DNA from: Plantago major
Lineage: Eukaryota; Streptophyta; Magnoliopsida; Lamiales; Plantaginaceae
Length of the DNA stretch: 64,000 bases
NCBI GenBank assembly: GCA_026545765.1
Contig: CM048844.1
Location: 19,414,237-19,478,236, forward strand
Direction of reading: 5' to 3'
In this document: positions 46,883 through 58,575 of the stretch, in pieces
Layout: each line of letters begins with the position of its first letter
How positions within the stretch are numbered: position 1 is the first letter of the stretch
Made by a program: the position numbers and the translations under genes
Notes under the pieces: generated by a model
Seen by the model: only the letters and a program-made list of their open reading frames with translations
Databases searched by the model: none
What the model was told of the DNA's origin: nothing

Positions 46883-49859
46883 ATGGCTTCTATTGCAGCG
46901 CGTCTAGTTTTGTTTGCCTTTTTTATCAGCATAGTTCAATGCCGAATGCTGAGGCTGAACTCTTCTGATAATGATTTTATCTCAGATGGAACTGATCACC
47001 TCGAACGTCTGCCTTCAATCCCAAATGCCTGCAACCATCAATACGGATTTCTACCATGTGCGGAAAATGTTGGGGGGTATGTGTTCCAGATACTGGTTTA
47101 TCAGGGCCTACTCTTATATGGAGGAAACTTGATTGGTAAAGGGAGTAAGGTGCTTTTTGATATCATTGGAGTTGGGAAAGTTGGTGGTATTGTATTTCGC
47201 ATTCTTATGTCGTTACCATCAATGATACTGATGATTGGTAAGTAAACATGCGGTTATCACTTATATTGCAACTTTCAATATGTTATATTCCGTAATTTTC
47301 ACCTTGAACTCAAAAAGGGAGTAATTTTCATGCTACACGCAGTATCCGGAGTTTTCAGTAGCAAAGAAAGTGCTCAATCTATGGTTTCAGTTGGAGTGGG
47401 TATAAACGCGGGAATCACTGTCTTTAGTCTTACATTTCAATGGGCAATATGTGTGATGTATGGTAGAAAACGTTTACCACAATATGGAGCCCCCGGTGAC
47501 GCAGAGTCTGAAACCAAATGTTTACCAGCAAAAAAAGCACTTCTTGTCTTGAAAGGTTCGCCCCTCTTCTCTGATGCACAGCCTCTTCTCTGATGCACAG
47601 ATCAAAACGTTTTTACATATTGGCAATCTGACGAAGCTATTTGTCCTGCAGATACTGGTGTTACAATTGATGAACAGACTCAAACTACTGCTGGGGTTAT
47701 GCTGTTATCATTGATTCCCTACATTATCTTGCAGCTGGATGCTATCTTTACAGCCTCGAATGGAACTCGTGTTGTGACACTGATATCGCTGATCGTGTCA
47801 GCCTTATCTTTAATCGCATATTTCATTTATCAGGTTGCAAGGCTAAAAGCATCTCCGAGCTTTATACATGAATTTCTTGTAAACTGCAGTTAACGTCTCT
47901 TTTCTTTCCAGGTTATGAATCCTTGGATTCAGGAAAGAAGCTTGCACTACTCGAAGCATGAGATCCTGAGGACTGAATTCTTCAAGTACGTTCAACAACA
48001 GGGCCAACTCATGAATGAAAAAGGGGAACTTAACACCGAATTTGTCAAAAAGTAAGAACAGTGTAACAGTATATGTTGTGTGTGGACATAAGTTAAATAG
48101 TGCTTGTCAGGTGGATTGGAAACCCTCATATTATAAGCTTGATCTTGCAGATTGTTTGCTGATGTAGATAAAGATCACAATAACTCTGTTTCAAATGTTG
48201 AAATGGAAAAGCTGGTGCTTGAGATCATTGGCACTGGGAAGCTGAAGATTGATCAGAAATTTGCAGTTTCAGAAATAATGAAAACATTCGATGGTGATGG
48301 TAACAGTCGTATTGGTGAGGAAGAATTCATAGCTGGTTGCAAAAGATGGATAGAGGAAACGCCCCAGCCATCTGAAAACTCTGACCCTTCGAAAAACATT
48401 TTTCATGAGGCAAGCTACCTCTTCTCATTCGAATCCTATAAACATTGGTGCTAATGCAAGTGACATGTTAACTGTAAAATTAGCTGCAAATCATTTCTTG
48501 AACTAACTATGAACTCCACCGCATCTCAGTGATATTATCAATATCGGTGCTGTGTTTCTGCTATCTGAAGAATGTGGCCTAATATGCCTTCTTGCTCATT
48601 ATGTCGAAGACTGATTCAGCATTGGCATGTTTGATTCAATTTGTTTTCAATATGCAGCTTCTGACTCTTTTCAAAGAGAACAAAGAAGATGATCCCCGAA
48701 AAAAGGAACTTGTAGTGTCGAAGATCTTAAAACATGCTGAAACCGAACTACTCAAGTCCCAATCACTTGTCACTGCTGATGGGAAGCCAAATGACGAGCA
48801 AATTAAGGCGTAAGCTTTTCATAGTTCCCGCCTCCTTGTTTCCTCATTTTCCATTTACTTGATGTTCGGCAGAGTTTTATTAACATGTTTATGTTCTGGC
48901 AGTCTTTTTCGGAAATTTGATTCAAATGAAGACAACTCAATATCAAAATCTGAATTAGAGAATCTACTAAAGACTGTTAAGTTTGGAGAAACTCAACTGA
49001 AATATGAGGATGTACTACATGATTTGTTTAAAGATTTTGATACGGATAACAATGATACAATTGATGAACCTGAATTCGTTGCGGGACTGAAAAAGTATGT
49101 GGATAAGGCCATAAGAGTTTCGAAAGCACAGGACAAGACTAAAGCTATCGACGAGTACCATGACGTGAGCAAATCTGCATGTTTTGCCTAAGTTGAGGTT
49201 TTCTGAGACCTAAATGTTTCCATAATTGAATCAATTTTCATGTTCTGTGTATTGCAGATAGTATGGACACCACAGAAGTATACAGAGTGGAACTTTTTTA
49301 GATCCATTATTGAAATTTTATTCGGCATTGTCATGTTGACATTCCTGGGAGGACCTCTCATGACTAGCATCCTACAGTTATCATATGCTATGAGCTTACC
49401 GTCATTCTGCATTTCATTTGTGATAGTGCCATTGGCAACGAACGCAACAGCAGCATTTAAAGCAATCTTGCCCTCCGGACACAAGACTGAATTTATGGCC
49501 TCTCTGACATTCTCGGAGGTATACTAGCAGTACAATCTTGTTTTTGGTTTTCTGAAATAATACGAACTTGTATTATTAGCCTATGCTGAACTTGTGATTT
49601 TAACATGCAGATATACGGTGGAGTCATCATGAACAATGTGTCAGGAATGACAGCACTCTTGGCAATCGTATTAGCGAAGGGATTGACATTTGATTTTTCA
49701 GCAGAAGTGCTCACAGTTTTGGTTGTCTGTGCCATTATCGGCATTCTTGCATACTCAAGAAGAAGCTATCCAATCTGGAGTTGTGTATTGGCGCTTTTTC
49801 TCTATCCATTCTCATTGGCCTTGTTTTATTTTGTTCAGCTTTTCTTGAACTGGAATTGA
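46883..49859 (+). CDS. NCL-family EF-hand exchanger-like protein, copy 2 (four EF-hands)
   Basis: Nine exons: 46883-47237, 47343-47555, 47652-47833, 47912-48051, 48151-48409, 48658-48809, 48903-49164, 49258-49518, 49611-49859; phases all fit, about 690 aa. The first in-frame ATG is 46883 (MASIAARLVLFAFFISIVQC, a signal peptide). Alpha-repeat 1 is in exons 1-3. Four canonical EF-hand loops lie at about 303-314 (DKDHNNSVSNVE), 344-355 (DGDGNSRIGEEE), 440-451 (DSNEDNSISKSE) and 480-491 (DTDNNDTIDEPE). Alpha-repeat 2 and the last membrane spans are in exons 8-9. Intron 5 begins with GC (GAG|GCAAGC). The alpha-repeats read LPSMILMI and LATNATAAFKA, without the acidic residues expected for transport. 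AATAAA is present at 49913. Closest relative in the window is copy 3. Confidence 0.88.
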
Positions 49860-51227
49860 ATTGAACTATGTTTTATGGCTTTCCATTGCTGTATTTATCT
49901 GTGTATTCGCTGAAATAAACATATAGTACTATATATTAGCACTGCTCATGATCAGTGAACTGGTGTAGTTATTACAGTTTTATAAAAAAAATTCATTACT
50001 GTTGCTATAAACCGTAATGAAATGATGGTATTATACGAGTCTTTCTAAAAATATATGTTGCATAGCACGAACATAGTTACCAAAGATTACATTTTTATCA
50101 AACCTGGCAAAACATTTTTTCTGCAGATCACATGTAAATAGAAGTAAATAACTGCAAATAGTAAAGCAGCCAAGCATCATATTTGTATTCATTCAGCTTT
50201 GTAGAAAGAATTAAATATAATTCATATCCATTGAATGTCAACGAAATCCAAGCCAATTAAAAAAAAATGATAGATCCCATGTTCAACAGACCTACTAATT
50301 TTAAATTCCAACTATATATTATAAACTCTGTAAAATAGTCTGTCATGGACATATCACATATGGAGTATTCACAATACCAGTTGTTAGAAATATGATAATC
50401 TTATAGAAACCAAATGTTCTTTGGAACTGTTTCCAGAAATATTTTGAAAATTTTCTTGTTTCTGTAGGCTGAAACTTATCTCGAAAAATGGACTACCAGG
50501 AGTTGTATATATATTCCTCCAGACCGTACATTGCACAGCTATGGCGTAGTGGATAGTAATCCATGCACAACTTATCAAATTTTTCTTGTTTGTAGGTAAA
50601 CCTTTGTAGTAGGATATGACTACTTGCATTAATTATAATTTGGTTATTATACTACCACTATCAAATTTATTGTTAAGAAGATGTCAATAAGGCCTAATGG
50701 TTTGCCTTGCGAAATAATAATGCATGAATGGATTGGCAACTCTTTAACCACCGTATACCTGCACTCATAAAACAAGAAAGTCTTCTTGTAATACAACATG
50801 GTAACTTGTGAATGCTTACTTTGAGGATTTGTATAAAGAACGGATGAATGAAAAATGTCGAAATAGCACCACCATGCTTAGAAATTATAAGAATCAACTG
50901 GTGGAGGTTGACTTTTGAACCCAGTAACTTGACACTTGCAGAAAGTAGCTGATGTAATATCCTGTGACATAAGCATTTCTGTGATAGTAACATGACAGCA
51001 TTTCACTCTATTTTATCAGTGATTATTTAATCAAAATACATGTTATAAGTTGTTACAATGCAGCCTGGATGAATAAAAAATGAGTGTTTACATTGTCGAA
51101 ACCTAGTAGTATTAATTAAGATCCAAGTCACAATCACATTTGCTGGCATTATCAATTGTTATTATAAGTACCCTGGTCTTCATCTGGTTTCAAACAAGTT
51201 TTTCCGATTTGGCAGCAGTTTTCAGCC
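49860..51227. other. Spacer between NCL-like 2 and 3
   Basis: 1.37 kb, AT-rich, including the 3' UTR of copy 2 (AATAAA at 49913) and the promoter of copy 3. No element or gene recognised. Confidence 0.6.
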
Positions 51228-54200
51228 ATGGCCTTCTTTGTGTCTTGCTTAATTTTGCTCATCTTTCCTATAGCCATAGTTCAAGGCCGAATGCTGAGTC
51301 TAAACACTAATACTAGTAGTGATTTGATCTCAGATGGAGTTAACCAACGTGTGGAAAATCAGCCTCCACTGGTTGCTCAAAATACTGCTCTACGACTTCC
51401 AAGCACATGCGACCATCAGTATGGGTTCCTTCCATGTGTGGAAAATATTTGGGGGTACGTGTTCATGATACTAGTCTATCAGGGTCTACTCATACATGGA
51501 GGAATGATGATAGGCAGTGGGTGTGCAGTGCTTGCTAATATCATTGGATCTGTCCAAAATCTGAATGACACGACCGCAAAAATTGGTGGTTTTCTACTTA
51601 CTGTCCTTATGTCGTTACCATCAATGATATTGATGATTGGTAAGTCAATGATCGTCAATTTAAGAACTTTTGTTCATAAAACCTTCAGTTGTGATTTTAA
51701 TCTGTTTATTTTCTATAAGTTCTTGCATTCATTATTTCATTATTAGTATAGTATAGATAAATAGAAATGACTAGGACTGTTTGAATGTAGCTGCGTGTTT
51801 TCGTATTCCAGGAGCCTTAACTCCTTACCCCACTTCGAACTTACAAGTTAAATCAAGATGTATTAATTTTATCTGCAAATCAGACTAAGGATTAGGGACC
51901 AGAATATCATGATTTTTTCGAATTCTTCTTTTTGCCCTGACTCCTTGACTTTTGATGGCATAAACTGGGTCAAAGTTGAATGATAAGACTATTTTTATTC
52001 ACTCAATTTATGTTATGTTCCATGCTGAATGCAGCATCTGGAGTTTTTAGTAGCAAAGAAGTCGCACAATCTATGGTATCAGTTGGAGTGGCTATATACG
52101 CAGGAATCACCGTCTTTACCCTTACAGTGCAATGGGCTGTGTGTGTCATGTGTGGTAAAAAATATCTTCAAGATAACGAGATCTGCAGTAATACTGAGGA
52201 ACCTGCTTCGAGATGGTTTCACTTTTCAGTAAAAAAAACACTTGATCTCTTGAAAGGTTTGGCCCCTCTCTGACAATTGAGAGAAACAAAAAGAACTTTT
52301 CTATTCATATTTACCTGACAACTATTTCTTTCTTCCAGATAATGCTGCTATTACAATTGATGAAAAGACTCAGTATACAGCTGGGGTTATGCTTTTATCA
52401 TTGATTCCTTACGTTATCGTGCAGCTCCATACCGTTTTTAAGACCACATATCAGATTGTCACATTGGCAGCTCTGATTGTGTCATCGTTATCTCTTCTCG
52501 CATACTTTATTTATCAGGTTAGTTGGCTAACACCTTTTGCCGTTATGTATAACCTTTCTCCATTACTGGCTATCCAGAGCTGTTAACATTAGCTTGATTT
52601 TTCAGATAATGGATCCTTGGTCAATTCAAAAGGGCCAATTAGACTACTTGAAGCATGAGCTACGAACAGACTTCTTGAAGCATCTGCAACGTCATGGAGA
52701 GTTTGTAGATGATAGAGGGGAACTTAACACTGATATCATCAGAAAGTAAAAAAAGAGAAAAATTGGAGAGTTTGGCAGTTTGGAATCCATTGCATGCTCA
52801 TTTGTTTCTCAATATTCTGCAGATTGTACGCTGATGTTGATACAGATTCTGACAACTGTGTCACGGAGGCTGAAGTTAAGAAGCTAGTGGAAGACTTGAT
52901 GAGTGGAAAGATCAAAGTCAGTGAAAAATTTGCTGTTTCAGAAATAATGAAGACATTCAACTTTGACAATGACATGAATATCACCGAGAATGAATTCATT
53001 CAGGGTTGCGAAAAATGGATAGGTGAAGCAAACCTGCAATCTGAACATAGTGATGGCTCTTCAAGTAATATAGTTCTTGAGGCAAGTGCTCTTTCCATTA
53101 GTATTATGATTTATGTGACAATGCTAATGAAGCTTTTCTTCGTCTAATTAACCATCTATTGTTGTGATCCACAGATTCTTAGTCTGCTGAAGGAGAACAA
53201 ACTGAAAAATCACCAGGAAAGGGCGCGCATAATGTCAAAGATCTTAAAGCATGCTGAAAATCATATATTGAAAGCGGAAGCACTTGTCACACCTGACGGG
53301 AAGCCAAATGTTGATCAAATTAGAAAGTAAACTTTTTTTTTTTTTAACTATAGTTTATCTTGACTTGTTAGTTGTTACTACTTTTGTTAGCAATCTCTAT
53401 TTGTCTCCTTACACTAGTTATTTTCTGGCAGTCTCTTTAGGAAATACGACTCTGATGGAAGCAAAGGGATATCCACATCTGAACTAAAGGAACTTCTAAA
53501 TAATGTCAACTTTGGAGAAACCCAAGTGACATATGAAAATGTAGTGAAGGATCTGTTCCAAGATTTTGATAAAAACGGCGACAATGTAATTAATGAAGAA
53601 GAATTCTCTGAGGGAATACAGAAATGGGTGCTCAAGGCCGTTGGTGCTTCAAATACACTAGACAAGACAAAAAGTATAGAAAAGTACCATGATGTGAGTA
53701 TCATCTTCCCTGTTGATTTCGTTTATTAGCTATAAAATCATTCACTGATTTATATCCTGTGCGTCGCAGATTGTGTGGCAACACCGGGTGTATGGCAGGT
53801 GGGATCTTTTTAAATCTGCATTTAAAATTATTCTTGGCATAGCTATAATGACTTTCCTCGGGGGACCCTTCATGGTTGGCATTCTGCAGTTATCGTATGC
53901 CATGAGCATACCATCATTCTGCATTTCGTTTATTGTAGTGCCATTATTTACATGCGGAATAGCTACATATAGAACAATCCAGGCGCCCACCCAACAAAAA
54001 GCTCCTATGGCATTTCAAGAGGTACGCACTACGCACGCCATCTTCAATCATGTAGGATAAGTATCATACTGCTTTAACTGAATATGAGGTTCTCACAGAG
54101 CTGGCTAGCATATTTACATGTGACTTTGCTTGCAGATATACGGTAAAGTCATTATGAACAATGTCGCAGGAATGACAGCTCTTCTGGCAATTGTATATAT

Positions 54201-54384
54201 GAAAGGATTGGCATTTGATTTCTCAGCAGAAGTACTAACAACTTTAGTGGTTTGTGCCATCATAGGCGCTTTTGCATTTTTCCGAAAAACTTATCCTGGA
54301 TGGACTAGCATACTGGCAATCATCCTCTATCCTCTCTCCTTAGGCCTGTTCTGGCTTGTGCAGTTCGTCTGGAGTTGGAAATGA
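51228..54384 (+). CDS. NCL-family EF-hand exchanger-like protein, copy 3 (four EF-hands)
   Basis: Nine exons: 51228-51639, 52035-52256, 52339-52517, 52606-52745, 52823-53081, 53175-53326, 53432-53693, 53770-54021, 54136-54384; about 708 aa. Exons 4-7 and 9 have exactly the same lengths as in copy 2 (140, 259, 152, 262, 249). Signal peptide MAFFVSCLILLIFPIAIVQG. Four EF-hand loops at about 324-335 (DTDSDNCVTEAE), 364-375 (NFDNDMNITENE, Asn at position 1), 461-472 (DSDGSKGISTSE) and 501-512 (DKNGDNVINEEE). Intron 5 again starts GC (GAG|GCAAGT). The alpha-repeats read LPSMILMI and PLFTCGIATYR, even further from the usual acidic/Asn pattern. Likely membrane protein that senses Ca2+; transport activity doubtful. 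Confidence 0.88.
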
Positions 54385-54736
54385 CTCATATGGATCCATT
54401 AGCTACTTGTATGATTGTTGATTGTTGTATTCTCTCCATATTCCTGTAAAAATAACAAGTTTAGAGTTGTCAAAAGTGTGAGTTTACCACTGCTGTTATG
54501 TTTCACACACGGGCTAAACATACTCAATCCCGACCTGGACATGAGCCAAAAACTCTGATAGACTGATGCAATTACACAAGTACACCCAGTAAAACAAACT
54601 GCAAATCCAATGTGGTAATGCATGTAATGCATTAATTCAATCACTCCACATAATAATAATTGACTCATAAGGAATGTAACAGAAACCATCATCCATCTAC
54701 AAACCGATACACTATAAGCAAGAATCAGTCAATCAA
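54385..54736. other. Spacer between convergent genes
   Basis: Holds the 3' UTRs of NCL-like 3 (plus) and of the small minus-strand gene. Nothing else seen. Confidence 0.6.
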
Positions 54737-55168
54737 CTATGTATATATGAGCTGTTCAAGTCTTGTTTCCAGATCCTGCAAACGTTGACTCCATTCGGGT
54801 TTAACGGAAATCGGCTTAACATTACTGAATTCATCAACAACCATAGGCACTGTCCCTTGTTGATTACCACCACTTTTTGTTCTTCTTCTGGCAAAGCTCG
54901 ATTCTTGTTTCCGTTGTTTATTGGCCCTTTTGACTTTGGCTCTTCTTTCAAGTGCTATCAACACATCTGCACCACTCAGCTGCTGAGGTTGCTTATCTTC
55001 TTGTTCTAATGGTACTGATTCTTGCTCTGATTTTAACACCGCTTTAAATCTGAGAGGAGTAGCAACTTGTTTTCTCAGCTGGTGGGTGTACAGTTGACGG
55101 CGGAGCGGTGGTTGGGTGGTGGCGATAGTTGCCGGCCACGGTAGTGTTGGTGGTGGCGCCGCCCACAT
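54737..55168 (-). CDS. Uncharacterised basic coiled-coil protein, possibly plastid-targeted
   Basis: I do not recognise this protein. The first ATG in the open frame is at 55168, giving 143 aa without an intron. The N-terminus (MWAAPPPTLPWPATIATTQP, then RRQLYTHQLRKQ) is rich in Ala/Pro/Thr and Arg with few acids, like a transit peptide. The middle has SGADVLIALERRAKVKRANK, a strongly charged helix, followed by a basic SSFARRRTKSGG segment. The end (KPEWSQRLQDLETRLEQLIYT) is a short amphipathic coiled coil. The frame is open further upstream without an ATG. A second upstream frame (55298-55044, MKNVPIYTPC...) overlaps and may reflect a different first exon. It is likely a real conserved plant gene because of its ordered composition. 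Confidence 0.5.
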   Translation of the reverse strand: MWAAPPPTLPWPATIATTQPPLRRQLYTHQLRKQVATPLRFKAVLKSEQESVPLEQEDKQPQQLSGADVLIALERRAKVKRANKQRKQESSFARRRTKSGGNQQGTVPMVVDEFSNVKPISVKPEWSQRLQDLETRLEQLIYT

Positions 55169-55298
55169 GGTTGGGTAGGGTAGGGTATGTGGCTGCGGAT
55201 TGTTCTTGGATATCAGACCAAAATTTATCAAAATTAACCAACTCTACTTTTAGTGGTTTACCTAAAATGCAGGGTGTATATATGGGCACATTCTTCAC

Positions 55299-56320
55299 TT
55301 TAGATTTGGAAAATTAGATTTGTGTCCGTTTTGGAGTTTATAGTATTTTAATTACGTCCATTGCCTTTTTTTTTCAATCACTTAGGTCAGAAATACAGTA
55401 GTTATTACGTTATTTTCATCTTAAAACTTAATAATTTTAGTTTAGTTCAGTTAGGTTTAGTTGTTTTTTATACAACAGATAAATTCAATTCAGATTAGTT
55501 CTATTCTGTACAGACGAAGATAACAGAGCCTAAAATGTATATTCGGCCCGACTACAATGAAAGAATCAAAATTTATGATTTTATTTTAGTTCGTTGTACA
55601 TTGCATTTTCCTAGTTTTTTATGAAGAGGGAACGTTATACTTTTCCTTTCATCACACAAAAAAAACTATCATGAACTGTCCTTGCAACTCTGGTTTCACC
55701 AGTTAGAGTTAGACCTCCCTGTTAGCAACTTTGATTTCCACATAATTTGAAGTAACAGAAACACATGGCAATATAGAAGATTTCGAGAACAATGTACAAA
55801 ATTTTAACATGAGACCTAAATTAATAATAATCAAATAAACAATTTTTTCATCTATAAAAAACAAAAGCTCAATATTATTATAAATAAATTGTGCCTTCAT
55901 ACACATCTAATGTATTCCCTTCCAACGATAAGACTGGCGAAGGTGGTCAAGGCAAATGTGGTGGCCTTGGCAAATCGCTAGTGGTTGTGACTAAATTGTA
56001 ATGAAAGTAAAAATCTTTTTTAGTCATAGTGTACCCCTACAATGTTTCAATTTCACTTTAAGGATGAAATATGAAGGACATAATGTGGTGTATGGCTTGA
56101 ATGACTAAACTGAAAGGATACAAACAAGTTATTAAATAAAAATGTAACAATTCAACCACTAATTAACTCATGTGGAATCTTTTCAAAAGTTGATATGATT
56201 TTTGAACTATTTTTGAGGTGATATGGGAGTTCCATCAACCAACACATATGTTACTTATCCTCATTTTGATAAATCTAAATTGATAAATCTAAATAAATAG
56301 TACTAGTACTATTAATAAGA

Positions 56321-56354
<34 letters not shown>

Positions 56355-56460
56355 TGAGTAAAAATGGGTGCCTGACATTTGAAAAAATGACTTCGTCTCC
56401 AACAGAATCGACATCGATCTCTCTCTCACAGTCCGGCGGTTGACTTTGTCTTCCCACCAC
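55299..56460. other. Intergenic spacer with a (TAA)n microsatellite
   Basis: No gene recognised. A TAA repeat of about 10 units lies at 56321-56353. The last part leads into the PUB4-like 5' leader. Confidence 0.55.
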
Positions 56461-56469
56461 TCGTCACCG

Positions 56470-58575
56470 CCTTACCACTCTCCGTTCGTCTCACCACAGT
56501 CGCCGCCTCTCTTCGTTAGTCACAAAGAAGCGATTTGACGCGTTAGAGTAGCTCATGCGATTTGACGCAACAGATTCTTCTTCTGCCGATTGAGCTAGCT
56601 AGCTGGATTTCGATACTCCGAACACACTTCTGCTTCCCTTTTCAAATCATAGACAGGGAGAGAAGACTCAACAGCGATTGCAAAACCACCCAACTCCTCT
56701 CAAAACCCTAATTCCTTTTACTGTTCGAAGAATTCTCAATTTTCCCCATTTCTCCAGCTTAATTATCCACTTCGGTCGTCTTTTTGTTACTGTAAGCTAT
56801 CATTCTTCATTTACGATACATGTATGCTTAATTCGTTATATGCAGGATTTCGAATTCATTTATTAGGTAGCGAAATGATTGAATTTTGTTTTGCTTGCTT
56901 GCTTAGATCAAATTCGAGAAAGTTGGTAGAATGCGAGCCTTGTTCAATGGAAGTTTAGATCATCTTTGCTGATTCTTCTGGTGGCTAGTTACAAGGTAAA
57001 ATTTGATTATTTTTTTTCCTGAGCATTTCCTCTCTCTACTCGATTTGGTTTGTTTAGAATTGTTTACTCGATATGTTGATATTATGTTTGTGCATTGTGT
57101 TTATGTCAGCAGAATTACCATTGTATCTTGGTATCTGATTAATTTGGGCATTAGTTAAGACCAAGTAAAAACTCAGGGTATGGGTTGAATAAAGCAGCAT
57201 AATCTTTTACACGTGTAATTTGTATCGGATGAGATATAGTTTGTTTTGCCTGGCGGTTTTGTTGAGAGTGATAGATTTTGTGATATTGAAGCAATTGTTA
57301 TATCGTGCATTGTGTTTGCGACTGAATTACTAGCATAATCTTATGTCATCTTATTAATTGGGCATGAGAGAAGTAATCACAGTGGTGGTTAAAGGTTCTT
57401 TTTGCTACTGGTGATTAAAGCTCTGTTTAATACTAGCTTATATTCTTAAAATAAGTCGGTTACATGAAGGCGGCAGCTTATATGCTAGCTAATTTAATAA
57501 GTTGATTGATAAAAAAAACTAAGCTAGCCTATGTTTTTACATCCCATATTTAGTAAATCAACTAATTAATTAATTTACTTAACACATTCATAAAAATCAA
57601 TTAGTTATCAGCTACCTAATGATCTGCTACCAGCTAGCTTACGAAGTAGTTTTCTAAACAGCCCAACTGAAGTAGCATATTTTATTTTCCACATATGATA
57701 TGTTTCAGAATCAGATAGAGAATGTTGTGTTTAGAGTGGCGGATTGTGTGTTCTTGAAGCTTTGCCTTACTGATTTGTTTGCTACTCTCGGTCATGGGAT
57801 TAGTTTTATTTATCAGTTTCAGTGTTGTTGGGTTTTGGGTAAGGGAATATTAATATGCAGGTCTGCCTGTTACACATCGGAGTCCTCTGTATATTGAATG
57901 TCAAAACATTACCTACACTATATTTTCCTAGAGTCCATAGGCGCTTCTATTATACTTCTATGTTTTGCATGAAGAAAGCATTGTACAATTACTTTAGAAG
58001 TTAGAACTTTTCCGGTATTTATATAATACTACAAGATTACATGTGTTATCGTCCACCTTTTTGCGTCACCTTCCAGACAGAAGCACCACATTCTATCCAC
58101 TGACCCTTACAGTCACTAATGGTCTCTGTAGATATTACTTCTGGCAACATAGCACAGAATCCAGGTGCTTTATTGTTACTATCTCAAACCATCTTCCCTA
58201 TTGCCCCTTCTTCCTAAACTTGATCTCCCAAGTGCATCTTCATGACCTTGCTGAAATTACTACATTGAGGTCTTTTCAATGTGAGACGATACTGTGCAAG
58301 TTGCATAAAATTTACCTGCTTTGCTTCCCTTTCTTCTTGATCATTTGATTTTGTTTTTCTTCTTTTCATCGTTTCTACTTTATTACCAGCCTTTCTTAAC
58401 AAGGCCTTACCACTAAATTTCCAGATCCTGAGTGAACAATTTTGAATTGTTTATGCCTGTCATGTTAGTGTCAACTTTTCCTAGTGTTCTTTTTGTAAAA
58501 TAAACAATTAGATGATCATTGCTTATGCTTTCCTTTTTGATGTATAGACAAACAGTTGCTTGGGTGTAGCAGAGG
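56470..58575 (+). promoter_or_regulatory. Probable 5' leader and leader intron of the PUB4-like gene
   Basis: A pyrimidine-rich stretch (56400-56720) looks like the transcription start region. A good donor (ACAAG|GTAAAA) lies at 56995-56996 and a matching acceptor (GTGTAGCAG) just before the coding exon at about 58570, so a leader intron of roughly 1.57 kb is likely. Long leader introns are common in this family. No open frame inside shows a domain. Confidence 0.45.

Noticed and set aside
57700..58348. Short frames upstream of the PUB4-like ATG as extra coding exons
   Set aside because: They lie in the probable leader intron, show no domain, and the family protein starts at the 58576 ATG.
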